From the IMG/VR virus record IMGVR_UViG_3300042869_001172, positions 1 through 64,000 of that record: a stretch of 64,000 nucleotides of DNA; one strand, written 5' to 3'. Under the pieces are notes generated by a model. The model searched no databases and was not told the DNA's origin. It worked only from the letters and a program-made list of their open reading frames with translations. A program made the position numbers and the translations under genes. Positions within the stretch are counted from its first letter, which is position 1; each line of letters starts with the position of its first letter. Below, piece after piece: positions 1 to 9,000 of this stretch. This DNA comes from a virus.

Positions 1-1344
1 GTAGGTGTTCAACAATTACCAACAATCGAGATTGAAAGACATGAAGTAGGGGTAAGTGCAAAAATATCGACTGACATAACTAAAGAATTAGATAAAGACA
101 AAAAATCTCTTCATTTTACTTGGAAGATTAAAAACATGGAATTCCAAACATGGGAAATTGGTCATTTTAGATTATTAGGTGACGACAGAAAACTTCCTTA
201 TGGTACTTCTATGTTAGAGAAAGCAAGAAGAATTTGGAAACAATTATTACTATCAGAAGATGCGATGTTAATTTATCGTACATCAAGAGCACCTGAAAGA
301 AGAATGTTTAAAGTATTTGTTGGTAATATGAACGATGACGATGTCGAGGCATACGTACAAAGAGTTGCAAATAAATTTAAAAGAGAACAGGTTGTAGATA
401 ATAAAACAGGTAATGTTGACATGAGGTTTAACCAAATGGCGGTAGACCAAGATTATTTCATCCCAGTTAGAGACCCTTCAGCACCTGACCCGATTACTAC
501 ATTACCAGGGGCGACCAACCTTTCAGAAATTGCCGATATTGAATATATCCAAAAGAAACTATTAACAGCTCTTCGTGTACCTAAAGCATTTTTAGGTTTT
601 GAAGAAGTTGTAGGAGATGGTAAAAATTTATCTTTACAAGATATTCGTTTTGCTAGAACAATTAATAGAATTCAAAAAAGTATGGTTGCAGAATTAAATA
701 AAATTGCAATCGTCCATTTATTTTTATTAGGATTTGAAGACGAATTGGATAATTTCACATTAGGATTAAGTAATCCATCAACCCAAGCAGATTTATTAAA
801 AATTGACGTTTGGAAAGAAAAAGTTTTATTATACAAAGATTTAGTTGCGGACCCAGGAAATGGTATTCAAGCGACTTCAGCAACATGGGCTAAGAAACAT
901 ATTTTTGGATGGTCAGATGAAGAAGTTCGTTTGGATTTACAACAACAAAGAATTGAAAGAGCGGTAGGGGAAGAGCTTAAGGCAACTGCTACGGTTATCA
1001 CTAAAACAGGTTTATTTGATAATATCGATAAACTTTATGGTAGTACCTCAGGAGGAACCCAAACAGCTTCAACTGAAACATCTGAACCACCTCCATCATT
1101 TGGCGGGGGAGAATTTGAAACCTCCGATTTAGGCGGCGAAGAATTACCACCGGCAGGGGAAGAAACAGTTCCACCTCCACCAGTCGGAGGAGAAGCGGAA
1201 ATAACCCCGGAATCTCGAATTAATAACTTAAATATGTTGGTTGAGAATAACTTAATAGAAGGGGCTCAAATGATTAATTTAGGTCATGGACAAGAATCTT
1301 TAGGAGAAATTTCAAAAGAATTGGATAAGTTACTAAATTCCTAA
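1..1344 (+). CDS. Portal vertex protein, gp20-like (5' partial)
   Basis: Dodecameric portal of the capsid vertex, through which DNA is packaged and ejected. The reading frame is open from base 1, so the N terminus lies outside the window; the first internal Met is at 136. Visible portal signatures include RAPERRMFKVFVGNM (from about nt 286) and TTLPGATNLSEIADIEYIQKKL (split here only by wording: TTLPGATNLSEI then ADIEYIQKKL, about nt 496-560), which match the conserved core of T4-type portals. The last ~100 residues are rich in Pro, Gly and Glu and look disordered. It heads the order portal, unknown, unknown, protease, unknown, scaffold, capsid, close to the T4 gp20-gp23 order. Assignment is firm at family level. 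Confidence 0.93.
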   Translation, partial: VGVQQLPTIEIERHEVGVSAKISTDITKELDKDKKSLHFTWKIKNMEFQTWEIGHFRLLGDDRKLPYGTSMLEKARRIWKQLLLSEDAMLIYRTSRAPERRMFKVFVGNMNDDDVEAYVQRVANKFKREQVVDNKTGNVDMRFNQMAVDQDYFIPVRDPSAPDPITTLPGATNLSEIADIEYIQKKLLTALRVPKAFLGFEEVVGDGKNLSLQDIRFARTINRIQKSMVAELNKIAIVHLFLLGFEDELDNFTLGLSNPSTQADLLKIDVWKEKVLLYKDLVADPGNGIQATSATWAKKHIFGWSDEEVRLDLQQQRIERAVGEELKATATVITKTGLFDNIDKLYGSTSGGTQTASTETSEPPPSFGGGEFETSDLGGEELPPAGEETVPPPPVGGEAEITPESRINNLNMLVENNLIEGAQMINLGHGQESLGEISKELDKLLNS

Positions 1345-1351
1345 TATTTAT
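1345..1351 (+). promoter_or_regulatory. TATTTAT element upstream of 1370
   Basis: TATTTAT begins immediately after the portal stop codon and ends 18 nt before the next ATG. It is one of a set of same-oriented elements found before many genes in this window. Confidence 0.4.
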
Positions 1352-1369
1352 TTAATAAAATTACATATA

Positions 1370-2068
1370 ATGACCTTCGGAAACCTAAAATCCATAATCG
1401 AAAAAAATCTACTTGAGTCATATAATGACGAGAAAGATTTTAAAAAATCTCTAAGAGAGTTCAAACATAATGTATTGAACAATAAATCTATGTCGAAAGC
1501 CTATGCTTTATATGACCAATTAAGTACTCCTCAAGGTTTATCTGAACAGGATGCTAAAGAATTCTTAGAAGAAGGTATTAATCTGTTACATAAAATTTTA
1601 CCGACAATAAAATTACCTAAATCATTAATTGAATCCGTTAAAAATAATTACGAGGATTTAGATACTTTAGTTTATTCCAATAAGTTGGACTTAATCGAAA
1701 GATTAACAGTTAAGAAACAAATAATTAATGTTTTAAAAGAAAATAAAAAAGTAGTTAAAGGGTCAATTAATATACCAATTAAATCAATGGTTAGTATTGC
1801 TAACCAAACATTAAGAGGATATATTGATAATTTAGATGAAACAACAAAAAAAGAATTTTTCCAACTAATATCCGAAGATACTAAATCACTTGAAACCAAA
1901 TTTGAAGTTTTACGTGAAACCACTATTAGTAAATTAAAAGTGATTTTAGAAAAGGAACAAGAGTTTGAAATAAAAACAAAAATCTCCGAAACAATTGATA
2001 GATTGGGGGATGAAAAGTTCGACCAAATGAATTTTTTAAAACTTAAAAGTTTAGAAGAATCTATTTAA
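1370..2068 (+). CDS. Head-cluster protein of unknown function
   Basis: A 232-residue protein, Lys/Glu/Leu-rich and predicted mostly helical. It sits between portal and prohead protease, where T4 encodes the small core proteins gp67 and gp68, so a prohead-core role is possible but is inferred from position only. The start follows a TATTTAT element, and a strong intrinsic terminator lies just downstream at 2094-2134. No motif recognised. Confidence 0.7.
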   Translation: MTFGNLKSIIEKNLLESYNDEKDFKKSLREFKHNVLNNKSMSKAYALYDQLSTPQGLSEQDAKEFLEEGINLLHKILPTIKLPKSLIESVKNNYEDLDTLVYSNKLDLIERLTVKKQIINVLKENKKVVKGSINIPIKSMVSIANQTLRGYIDNLDETTKKEFFQLISEDTKSLETKFEVLRETTISKLKVILEKEQEFEIKTKISETIDRLGDEKFDQMNFLKLKSLEESI

Positions 2069-2093
2069 TTTAACATATTTTATCAAAAAAGAT

Positions 2094-2134
2094 AAGTGTT
2101 TTTACTATTCAATTAGTAGAAACACTTTTTTTTT
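2094..2134 (+). terminator. Intrinsic terminator after 1370-2068
   Basis: The inverted repeat AGTGTTTTTACTA ... TAGTAGAAACACT is followed by a run of nine T. This is a long stem with one mismatch/bulge and a U-tract on the + strand. Confidence 0.8.
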
Positions 2135-2180
2135 GACATCAATTATAATTTAACTTATATTTTCACTATAATCAATAAAC

Positions 2181-2189
2181 ATTTATAAT
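2181..2189 (+). promoter_or_regulatory. ATTTATAAT element upstream of 2201
   Basis: A CATTTATAAT variant of the recurrent element. It ends 11 nt before the ATG at 2201 and lies after a terminator, so a new transcript probably begins here. Confidence 0.4.
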
Positions 2190-2200
2190 GAAAAACATTA

Positions 2201-2641
2201 ATGAAAAAAGGAAAAAGTGTAAAATTAAACTTATACGCTCCAATTAAATCGGTTTACGGAACAGTAGATTCGAAAAATTTAAAATCAATATACATAAACA
2301 TTCAATCATGGGTAAACCCCAAAGATGAATATGACAATTGGAATCGGATAGTTTCTAATTTAAGTAGAGAAATAAAACATTCCGTCTATAAATCAATTGA
2401 TACCAATATCTTCCAAGATAAAAGTATTGTTGATTTAGACTTAAGGACAAGTGGCATTTCTCATGGAAAAAAATCATTTTTTAATTTAGAAATAAATTTA
2501 TATACCACAAATGAATTTGATTTCAAATCCGTAGAAATTAAAAATTCTGTAAAAAATATTGTCCAATCAATCTTTAATAATAATATTACCACCAATAAAT
2601 ATTTTGAATTTTCTACTACAAAAAAAGAGGAATCCTTGTAA
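2201..2641 (+). CDS. Hypothetical protein in head cluster
   Basis: A 146-residue protein, not recognised. It alternates basic and hydrophobic segments with many Asn, Lys, Ser and Ile, and has no signal peptide or membrane segment. It is bracketed by a terminator upstream and a recurrent TATTTAT element just downstream (before the protease gene), which suggests a single-gene transcript. The AUG at 2201 is preceded only by A-rich sequence, as for most genes here. Confidence 0.6.
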   Translation: MKKGKSVKLNLYAPIKSVYGTVDSKNLKSIYINIQSWVNPKDEYDNWNRIVSNLSREIKHSVYKSIDTNIFQDKSIVDLDLRTSGISHGKKSFFNLEINLYTTNEFDFKSVEIKNSVKNIVQSIFNNNITTNKYFEFSTTKKEESL

Positions 2642-2657
2642 AGTACCATAATCGATA

Positions 2658-2664
2658 TATTTAT
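2658..2664 (+). promoter_or_regulatory. TATTTAT element upstream of prohead protease
   Basis: TATTTAT followed by CTTAAAAAGAATTA; it ends 14 nt before the ATG at 2679. Confidence 0.45.
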
Positions 2665-2678
2665 CTTAAAAAGAATTA

Positions 2679-3395
2679 ATGAAACAATTAAGAATATTAG
2701 AAGCGACTGAAGTAGGACATGGTATATTAGTTGAAGCGGATGCCGGTTGGGTGTCTCCTAAAGACAAACATAATGAAAAAGTTTTACAAGAAGCTAAAGA
2801 CATGGATTATAGAAACCCATTTGAATTTTATGCTGTTTTACAAAAATACGATACACCAAATAGAAATGGTCGTTCATACCCTGAAAAGATATTAAGAAGA
2901 GAAGCGGACAATTATCAAAAAACAATTAACAAAGGTTTATCAACATCCGAATTAAACCACCCTGAGTCATCTTTAATCGATTTAGACCGAGTATCCCATA
3001 TTATCACTGAAATATGGTGGGACCGAAATATTTTAATGGGAAAACTAAAATTATTAACTTCTCCGGGTTTTCACGAATCAGGAGTTGTATCCACAAAAGG
3101 GGATATAGCAGCGAACTTAATGAGACAAGGAGTAACCTTAGGTATATCATCAAGAGGGGTTGGGTCGTTAAAAAAAGTTGGAGAAAGAAATGAAGTTCAG
3201 GAAGATTTTGAATTAATCTGTTTTGACTTAGTATCGTCACCGTCCACACCGGGAGCTTATTTATTTTCAAATGCGGATGATAGAGAAAAATATGAGGAAA
3301 ATTTAGACGAAGAAAAAAAACATAAACAAAAAGACGATTATGTTGAGAAGTCAGTTGATTTAATGAAAAAATTAAACGACTTTTTAGGAAAATAA
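2679..3395 (+). CDS. Prohead core protease, gp21-like
   Basis: Serine protease that digests the scaffold and trims head proteins during T4-type capsid maturation. The 238-residue protein shows the herpes/HK97-like protease layout: an N-terminal strand region with YDTPNRNGRSYP (residues 57-68), the His-containing ELNHPESS (H94), then GISSRG (S157/S158) as the nucleophile region, then a FELICFDLVSSPS segment. The length is close to T4 gp21 (212 residues). The tail is charged. Its position between portal and scaffold/capsid genes matches T4. Predicted substrates in this window are the capsid protein, the scaffold and proteins carrying L/I-x-E sites near their N termini. Confidence 0.92.
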   Translation: MKQLRILEATEVGHGILVEADAGWVSPKDKHNEKVLQEAKDMDYRNPFEFYAVLQKYDTPNRNGRSYPEKILRREADNYQKTINKGLSTSELNHPESSLIDLDRVSHIITEIWWDRNILMGKLKLLTSPGFHESGVVSTKGDIAANLMRQGVTLGISSRGVGSLKKVGERNEVQEDFELICFDLVSSPSTPGAYLFSNADDREKYEENLDEEKKHKQKDDYVEKSVDLMKKLNDFLGK

Positions 3396-3402
3396 AAAAC
3401 AC

Positions 3403-3612
3403 ATGGAAGAAAAGTATTTCGTAGCAAAAATTCAGTACGACTTACCTGATGAGAATACAGGTAAAATTAGAAAAATCAGAGAAGAAAAACTTGTAGAAGG
3501 GTATTCAGTAACAGATGTTGAGGCCAAGGTTACAAAAAAATATGAGGGGTTCACACACGAGTGGAGAATAACCGCAGTCTCTGAAAGTAAAATTGATGAG
3601 GTTATTCAATAA
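3403..3612 (+). CDS. Small hypothetical protein in head operon
   Basis: A 69-residue protein beginning MEEKYFVAKIQYDL, only 7 nt after the protease stop, so it is probably co-transcribed. It resembles a small single-domain alpha/beta protein (two beta strands, a helix with the motif SVTDVEAKVTKKYEGF, then a strand). No family recognised. It is followed by a clear terminator. Confidence 0.7.
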   Translation: MEEKYFVAKIQYDLPDENTGKIRKIREEKLVEGYSVTDVEAKVTKKYEGFTHEWRITAVSESKIDEVIQ

Positions 3613-3633
3613 CTGATTTAATCATCAATAAAC

Positions 3634-3664
3634 AAAAAGTAGTCGTATTCGACTACTTTTTTTT
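3634..3664 (+). terminator. Intrinsic terminator after protease/small gene
   Basis: Perfect stem AAAAGTAGTCG / CGACTACTTTT with loop TATT and eight T at the 3' side. Confidence 0.85.
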
Positions 3665-3728
3665 GCACTAAATTAAAGTTTATTTTGTCTATTAGTTAGA
3701 TAAAATAAACTTTTTTTGTTTTTGGTAA

Positions 3729-3735
3729 TATTTAT
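3729..3735 (+). promoter_or_regulatory. TATTTAT element upstream of scaffold
   Basis: GGTAATATTTATAATGAAAA ends with the element about 23 nt before the scaffold ATG. It lies after a terminator. Confidence 0.45.
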
Positions 3736-3758
3736 AATGAAAATAACAATAATTTTTC

Positions 3759-5261
3759 ATGCAAGAAAATAATAAATTAGTACAGGAGGCACTTATTCAA
3801 ATGAGACAAGTTGAAGAAGCTATAGCCGAAAACGCAAAAGGAATACTTGCTTCAACTATGAAGGAAGAAATCAATCAGCTAGTAAAAGAATCTCTTTCTG
3901 AACAAGAAGAAGACGGGATTGAATTAGATATGGATGTGGAAGACGATATGGATTCTGATGAAGAAGACATCGACTTAGATATGGACATTGATAATGAAGA
4001 CGAAGATGAAGATGATATGGACATGGATTTTGACATGGACATGGATTCTGATGAAAGTCCAATTGACTTAACAGGAGCTTCTGACGAAGAAATTCTTAAA
4101 GTGTTTAAAGCTATGGGTGAAAAAGATGGTATTATAGTTCAAAAAGACGGTAATGACATTCATTTAACTGATAACGATAATGACTCTGAGTATCTTGTTA
4201 AACTTGGGGAATCTGAAGAAGAAGAGGAAATGTTAGACGAAGAGGACGACATGGAATTTGATGAATTAGGTGAAATGGATGACCAAACTACAGATGACGT
4301 ACTTGATGCGATTTTTGCGGGTGGTAGTACGAATGACATCGATTTAGACCAAGATGATGAAGAAATTATGTTTGAAATCGAATTTGAAGATGACATGATG
4401 GACGACGAAGAAGAGGATTTAGAAGAGTCTTACAATTCAAGAAGAGCTGTGAGAGAAGCGAAATCAACAATCAAACCTAAAGGTGTTGGAATTGGAAATG
4501 GACCAGGTAAAACTGAAATTAAAAAAGTGGCTGGAGGATTCAATGAAAAAAGAAAACAAGGGCCTAAATCAGTAGGGACAGGTAAACCTAAATTCGAATA
4601 CAAAGCAGGGGCAAATATGGGGGGAAAATCCAAAGTTGTTAAGGTAGAAACAAAAGAAGGTGATTACGGAATGAATAAGGGTGATAAATCTAAAACCTTT
4701 AAAGGTGATAAAGATTACACTACTAAACAAGGTGACACTTTAAAAAGAAAAGCTTTTGAAAAAGAGGAAACTAAAGAAGCTGCCCACACTTATGGAATGG
4801 GTTCCAAAGAAGGTAGAGGATTAAGAAAAGGTATTACACCAAATCGTAATAAAGTTTATAAAGAATCTACTGAAGAAGTTTCGTTGTTAAGAGAGAAAAA
4901 TGAAGAGTATAGAAAAGCGTTAAATGTTTTCAGAGAAAAACTTAATGAAGTTGCAATATTTAATTCAAACTTAGCTTACGCAACAAGATTGTTCACTGAA
5001 CATTCGACTACTAAAAAAGAGAAAATTAATATCTTAAGAAGATTTGACGATGTTGAAACTTTAAAAGAATCTAAAAATCTTTATCAGTCAATTAAAGGTG
5101 AATTATCTAAACCAGAAATTAAAAAATCAATTAGTGAATCAGTAGGAAACAAAATTCAAAAAACAGTATCTACAGGTTCATCGACTACTCTACTTGAATC
5201 AAAAACTTATGAAAATCCTCAATTCCTTAGAATGAAAGATTTAATGAGTAAATTAGGGTAA
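3759..5261 (+). CDS. Prohead scaffold/core protein, gp22-like
   Basis: A 500-residue protein with a very acidic N-terminal half (long Asp/Glu/Met runs, residues ~50-225), a basic Gly/Lys-rich middle (~230-370) and a helical C-terminal third (~375-490). It lies directly before the major capsid gene, as gp22 does in T4. The N-terminal helix ends LVKESLSEQEED; the sequence LSE|Q after residue 48 fits the L/I-x-Glu cleavage rule of gp21-type proteases. The size exceeds T4 gp22 (269 residues), so the acidic part may be an addition. Function is inferred from composition and position. Confidence 0.8.
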   Translation: MQENNKLVQEALIQMRQVEEAIAENAKGILASTMKEEINQLVKESLSEQEEDGIELDMDVEDDMDSDEEDIDLDMDIDNEDEDEDDMDMDFDMDMDSDESPIDLTGASDEEILKVFKAMGEKDGIIVQKDGNDIHLTDNDNDSEYLVKLGESEEEEEMLDEEDDMEFDELGEMDDQTTDDVLDAIFAGGSTNDIDLDQDDEEIMFEIEFEDDMMDDEEEDLEESYNSRRAVREAKSTIKPKGVGIGNGPGKTEIKKVAGGFNEKRKQGPKSVGTGKPKFEYKAGANMGGKSKVVKVETKEGDYGMNKGDKSKTFKGDKDYTTKQGDTLKRKAFEKEETKEAAHTYGMGSKEGRGLRKGITPNRNKVYKESTEEVSLLREKNEEYRKALNVFREKLNEVAIFNSNLAYATRLFTEHSTTKKEKINILRRFDDVETLKESKNLYQSIKGELSKPEIKKSISESVGNKIQKTVSTGSSTTLLESKTYENPQFLRMKDLMSKLG

Positions 5262-5302
5262 TCAAAATAAATAAATAAAAATCAAAAACAAAATATTTTA
5301 AA

Positions 5303-7090
5303 ATGGGAGCATTATTAGAATCAGGATTAGTTGGTAACATCGGGTTAAAACACCTTAAAGTTATCAAAGAAGACACAATCAACAAATGGGATAAATTAGG
5401 ATTCTTAGAGGGTCTTAAAGGTCACATGAGAGAAAACGTTGCACAATTATATGAAAACCAAGCATCGTATTTAATTAACGAAGCATCATCTACATCTGAT
5501 ACAGGTGCATTTGAAACAGTGGTTTTCCCAATCGTTAGAAGAGTATTCTCTAAATTATTATCTAACGACATCGTTTCAGTACAAGCAATGAACTTACCAA
5601 TTGGTAAATTATTCTACTTCGTACCAAACATTCAAGCATACGAAACTCCGGGAGCTCACTACGCACCTTACGGAGCACCAAATGCAACTGAAGGTCAAAC
5701 ACCAAACAGTGGATATGACTACAATAATACAAAAGACCTTTATGACAGATTCTATGAAGGTAATGAACCAGCTTTAGACCCACCAGGTTTATATGACTAT
5801 TCAAAAGGACAATTTTCCGCTATTACTGCGTCTGTTGCAACTGTTGCGTGGGCTGGAGACCAATTAGTTGTTTCAGGATATGGAACATCTGATTACAGAA
5901 AAGTATTAATCGTTATGTCAGGTTTCGCATCTGATGGAGCAGGTAAATTAATCGGTCCTGACGGTCAACCAATGGATAACGAATCTTTCTTAGCTGATTT
6001 AACTATTAAAGGCGCTGCTGGTAACCCAACAACTGCGGCTAACGTAAATAACCCTTATTTATTTAGAGTTGTAACTCAAAAATATGGTAAAGGTATTGTT
6101 GAATACGGAAATAATAACTCTACATTAGTATTCCCTGATAGTAAAACAGGAGGTGGTCAATATGACAACGTATGTGATGCTCAAGGTAAAATCTACTTAG
6201 AGGTTGACTTACAAGTACCAGTTTGTATTACTTGTGGTGGTTCAATGGACGGTTACACAGGTTCAACATTCTCATCTTCAACTGCTAATGATGCTGCATT
6301 CACCGCATCTTATAAAATCTACAAAAACTTAGAGTTTGAAGATAAAATTGGTGAGGTTTCTTTTGACCTTATGTCAGTTACTGTTTCTGTAACAGAAAGA
6401 AAATTAAGAGCACAATGGTCTCCTGAAATGGCACAAGACGTTGCTGCATTCCACAACATCGATGCTGAAGCTGAATTAACAGCTTTATTATCTGAGCAAG
6501 TGGCGGCAGAAATTGACCGTGAAATCTTAAGAGATTTACGTAAAGGTGCTGCTTGGAACTTGAGATGGGATTACAATGGTTGGAAACGTTTAGGTTCTTC
6601 TGCTGTTCCTTATACTCAAAAAGACTGGAACCAAACGCTTATTACAGCGATTAACCAAATCTCTGCTCAAATCCACAAATCTACATTAAGAGGTGGAGCT
6701 AACTGGATTGTTGTTTCTTCTGAAATCTCTGCTATCTTTGACGATTTAGAATACTTCCACGTATCAAATGCTTCTCCTGAGCAAGACCAATACAACATGG
6801 GTATTGAAAGAGTTGGTACTCTTGCAGGACGTTACCAAGTTTACCGTGACCCTTACTTCCCACCAAACCAAGTGTTAATGGGACACAAAGGAACATCATT
6901 GTTAGACACAGGATACATCTACGCACCATACGTACCATTACAATTAACTCCAACAATGTACAACCCATTCAACTTTACACCGATTAAAGGTATAATGACT
7001 CGTTACGCGAAAAAAATGGTGAACAACAGATTTTACGGAAGAATTACTGTTGATGGTGTTAGAACATTCGATTTAAGAGAATTGAGATAA
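5303..7090 (+). CDS. Major capsid protein, gp23-like
   Basis: Forms the hexamers of the capsid shell (HK97 fold). The 595-residue protein is longer than T4 gp23 (521). An N-terminal delta-like segment of 60 residues ends ASYLINE|ASS, matching the L/I-x-Glu site of gp21-type cleavage at nearly the same place as the T4 site (after residue 65). The segment after it, DTGAFETVVFPIVRRVF, and the C-terminal part with RYAKKMVNNRFYGRI and the preceding YAPYVPLQLTP are typical of the family. Codon use is cleaner and less extremely AT-biased than in the neighbours, as expected for a highly expressed gene. A strong terminator follows. Confidence 0.95.
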   Translation: MGALLESGLVGNIGLKHLKVIKEDTINKWDKLGFLEGLKGHMRENVAQLYENQASYLINEASSTSDTGAFETVVFPIVRRVFSKLLSNDIVSVQAMNLPIGKLFYFVPNIQAYETPGAHYAPYGAPNATEGQTPNSGYDYNNTKDLYDRFYEGNEPALDPPGLYDYSKGQFSAITASVATVAWAGDQLVVSGYGTSDYRKVLIVMSGFASDGAGKLIGPDGQPMDNESFLADLTIKGAAGNPTTAANVNNPYLFRVVTQKYGKGIVEYGNNNSTLVFPDSKTGGGQYDNVCDAQGKIYLEVDLQVPVCITCGGSMDGYTGSTFSSSTANDAAFTASYKIYKNLEFEDKIGEVSFDLMSVTVSVTERKLRAQWSPEMAQDVAAFHNIDAEAELTALLSEQVAAEIDREILRDLRKGAAWNLRWDYNGWKRLGSSAVPYTQKDWNQTLITAINQISAQIHKSTLRGGANWIVVSSEISAIFDDLEYFHVSNASPEQDQYNMGIERVGTLAGRYQVYRDPYFPPNQVLMGHKGTSLLDTGYIYAPYVPLQLTPTMYNPFNFTPIKGIMTRYAKKMVNNRFYGRITVDGVRTFDLRELR

Positions 7091-7112
7091 TCAAAATCTT
7101 AAAATATTTAAT

Positions 7113-7139
7113 AAAAAGGGACTATATGTCCCTTTTTTT
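7113..7139 (+). terminator. Intrinsic terminator after major capsid gene
   Basis: AAAAAGGGAC / GTCCCTTTTT stem with loop TATAT and a T-tract. Confidence 0.85.
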
Positions 7140-7183
7140 ATTCCTTTATTTTCAATAATCGGTTTTTTGGTATAATTGTTGTA

Positions 7184-7190
7184 TATTTAT
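7184..7190 (+). promoter_or_regulatory. TATTTAT element upstream of HNH gene
   Basis: GTATATTTATATT ends only 5 nt before the ATG at 7196. Confidence 0.4.
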
Positions 7191-7195
7191 ATTAT

Positions 7196-7876
7196 ATGAA
7201 AAAATTTATACCAACAGAAGAGGAGTTAAAAAATATACTTAAAATGTATAATCAAGACCTTTTAGGTTCACATACTATTTCTGAAAAAACGGGAATTAGT
7301 AAACCAACAATTTTAAGAGTATTAAAAGAAAATGGAGTTATAATGGGCCCATCCGGTAGAAGATTTCTTGGTGGTAAAAAAGAATCAGATAAACGAACTT
7401 ATCACAAACATAAAGAAAAAAAATTAGAATATCACAAAAAATGGTCTGAAAAAAATAGAGAATATTTAACAGAATATCATAAAAAATGGAGGACTGAAAA
7501 TGTTGATAAGTGGAGAAAAACCAAACGTGATTATGAAAAAAACCGTAAAGACTCAGACCCATTATATAAACTAATATCTAATTTCAGAACCGCCATTTAC
7601 ACAGTCTTAAAAGAAAGTAATGTGGATAAATACGGTCATTACTTTGACATCCTACAATATACACCGGAAGAATTAATTAATCATTTAGAAAAACAATTCA
7701 CGGACACGATGACTTGGGATAATTATGGGATTTGGCATGTTGACCATAAACTACCAATCACTTCTTTTAATATTCAAGAGATGGGAGATGATGAGTTTAT
7801 GAGATGTTGGTCGTTAAACAATCTCCAACCGATGTGGGGTGAGGAGAATATTCGTAAGTCAAATAAATTATTATAA
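7196..7876 (+). CDS. Free-standing HNH homing endonuclease
   Basis: A 226-residue protein. Residues ~1-50 form a helix-turn-helix-like DNA-binding segment (HTISEKTGISKPTILRVLKE). The middle is a run of Tyr/Lys/Trp-rich helices (HKKWSEKNREYL). The C-terminal HNH nuclease shows MTWDNYGIWHVDHKLPI and NNLQPMWGEENIRKSNK. This architecture is typical of phage free-standing homing enzymes. It lies just after the major capsid gene with its own promoter-like element, and looks like an insertion between the head genes and the internal-protein genes. Confidence 0.85.
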   Translation: MKKFIPTEEELKNILKMYNQDLLGSHTISEKTGISKPTILRVLKENGVIMGPSGRRFLGGKKESDKRTYHKHKEKKLEYHKKWSEKNREYLTEYHKKWRTENVDKWRKTKRDYEKNRKDSDPLYKLISNFRTAIYTVLKESNVDKYGHYFDILQYTPEELINHLEKQFTDTMTWDNYGIWHVDHKLPITSFNIQEMGDDEFMRCWSLNNLQPMWGEENIRKSNKLL

Positions 7877-7885
7877 AATATTGGA

Positions 7886-7892
7886 TATTTAT
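7886..7892 (+). promoter_or_regulatory. TATTTAT element upstream of 7907
   Basis: GGATATTTATAAATAAAAT; the element ends 14 nt before the ATG at 7907. Confidence 0.45.
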
Positions 7893-7906
7893 AAATAAAA
7901 TATTTT

Positions 7907-8545
7907 ATGGAAAAATTATATTTCTTGGATGAAGAGGAAAAAAATAGAATCTTAAGTATTCACGAAAGTGCTGCGAAGAAACAATACTTAACAGAACAAG
8001 AAACTGAGGCTCAAAAAATTGCTAGAAACTTATACGCCGGTTTTCGTGGACCTGGAACAAACACAACTTTAACATCAGGACTACCTGCTTGGATATCTCA
8101 AATTAAGGACATACCAACATATAATGCAGTAAATGCTCAATTAGCGTTACAAGGTGGTGGATATTCCGATATACCTTCTATGATTAATGGGGAGACAATT
8201 GATGTTCCGGGAATGAAATCAATTATCGCCCATTTAAAATCGATAGGAATTCAAAGTACTGCCGATATATCAAAAACTGGTGATTGGTTAAATAAAGGAA
8301 CATTTAAGGTGACTTCAACAACACCAATAACAAACCCTAAAAAAGAAAAACCGGCAACGAAAACAAAAACACAAGTAGTTGACCCTAAAATGGTTCAACA
8401 ACAAAAGATTCAACAAAGAAGACAACAAATAACACAACAAACTCAAAGAACAACCAAGGAAATTCAAAAATTGTTAGGTCAAAACCAAACAGGTAATCTT
8501 GATTCTCTTAATGTTGAAAAAATGATTGATTTGTTAAGCCAATAA
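7907..8545 (+). CDS. Candidate internal head protein with cleavable propeptide
   Basis: A 212-residue protein. Residues 1-30 contain EEEKNRILSIHESAAKKQYL and end in YLTE|Q. This 30-residue module recurs in the proteins at 9001 and 10826 and ends in an L-x-Glu site expected for the gp21-like protease, so it is probably a head-targeting propeptide like those of T4 internal proteins. The middle (residues 35-125) looks like a compact domain with no recognised family; the C-terminal part is Gln/Thr-rich and basic. The next gene starts 4 nt downstream, indicating an operon with 8550 and 9001. Confidence 0.7.
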   Translation: MEKLYFLDEEEKNRILSIHESAAKKQYLTEQETEAQKIARNLYAGFRGPGTNTTLTSGLPAWISQIKDIPTYNAVNAQLALQGGGYSDIPSMINGETIDVPGMKSIIAHLKSIGIQSTADISKTGDWLNKGTFKVTSTTPITNPKKEKPATKTKTQVVDPKMVQQQKIQQRRQQITQQTQRTTKEIQKLLGQNQTGNLDSLNVEKMIDLLSQ

Positions 8546-8549
8546 TATT

Positions 8550-8999
8550 ATGGAGATGAAAAAAATTATATCAGAAGAGATTGAAAATATGAAATACCTA
8601 TTAGGGTATAAAAGAGGTATTGTTGTTTCAGAACAATCAACTCCGGTTGCCGCACCTACAACTGCAGTACCCGCAACCACAACTACCACACCTGAGACAC
8701 CTGTGGCGCCTACACCACCACCTCCAACAAATAACGTTCAACCAATTAAAATGGGGGTTAAAAATCCAAGAGTTCAGGTATTACAACAATTATTAAACGA
8801 TAAATTTCAATCGGGATTAATTGCTGATGGTTTATATGGTCCAAAAACAGCAAATGCAATTTATAAAAATATTGTCGCAATCAACAAATTACAACTTAAA
8901 CCCGTTGAATCAGATTTAAAACCCGCCGAAACTACACAACAACCGGCACCACAAATTAACGCACCACAAATTCCAACAACAGTTTCAACACCAAAATAA
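8550..8999 (+). CDS. Peptidoglycan-binding domain protein, candidate head cargo
   Basis: A 149-residue protein. Residues 1-28 form a basic amphipathic helix ending VVSE|Q, a plausible gp21-type site. A Pro/Thr/Ala linker follows (~30-65). Residues ~68-115 match a PG_binding_1 domain: MGVKNPRVQVLQQLL, then GLIADGLYGPKTANAIY. This domain normally docks onto peptidoglycan. There is no signal peptide. It sits in an operon between two proteins with similar propeptides, so it is more likely delivered with the virion than secreted. Confidence 0.75.
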   Translation: MEMKKIISEEIENMKYLLGYKRGIVVSEQSTPVAAPTTAVPATTTTTPETPVAPTPPPPTNNVQPIKMGVKNPRVQVLQQLLNDKFQSGLIADGLYGPKTANAIYKNIVAINKLQLKPVESDLKPAETTQQPAPQINAPQIPTTVSTPK

Positions 9000-9000
9000 T

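Noticed and set aside
3004-3402. Antisense frame opposite the prohead protease
   Set aside because: Leu/Phe-rich shadow of the protease gene; no promoter element and codon pattern of the complement.
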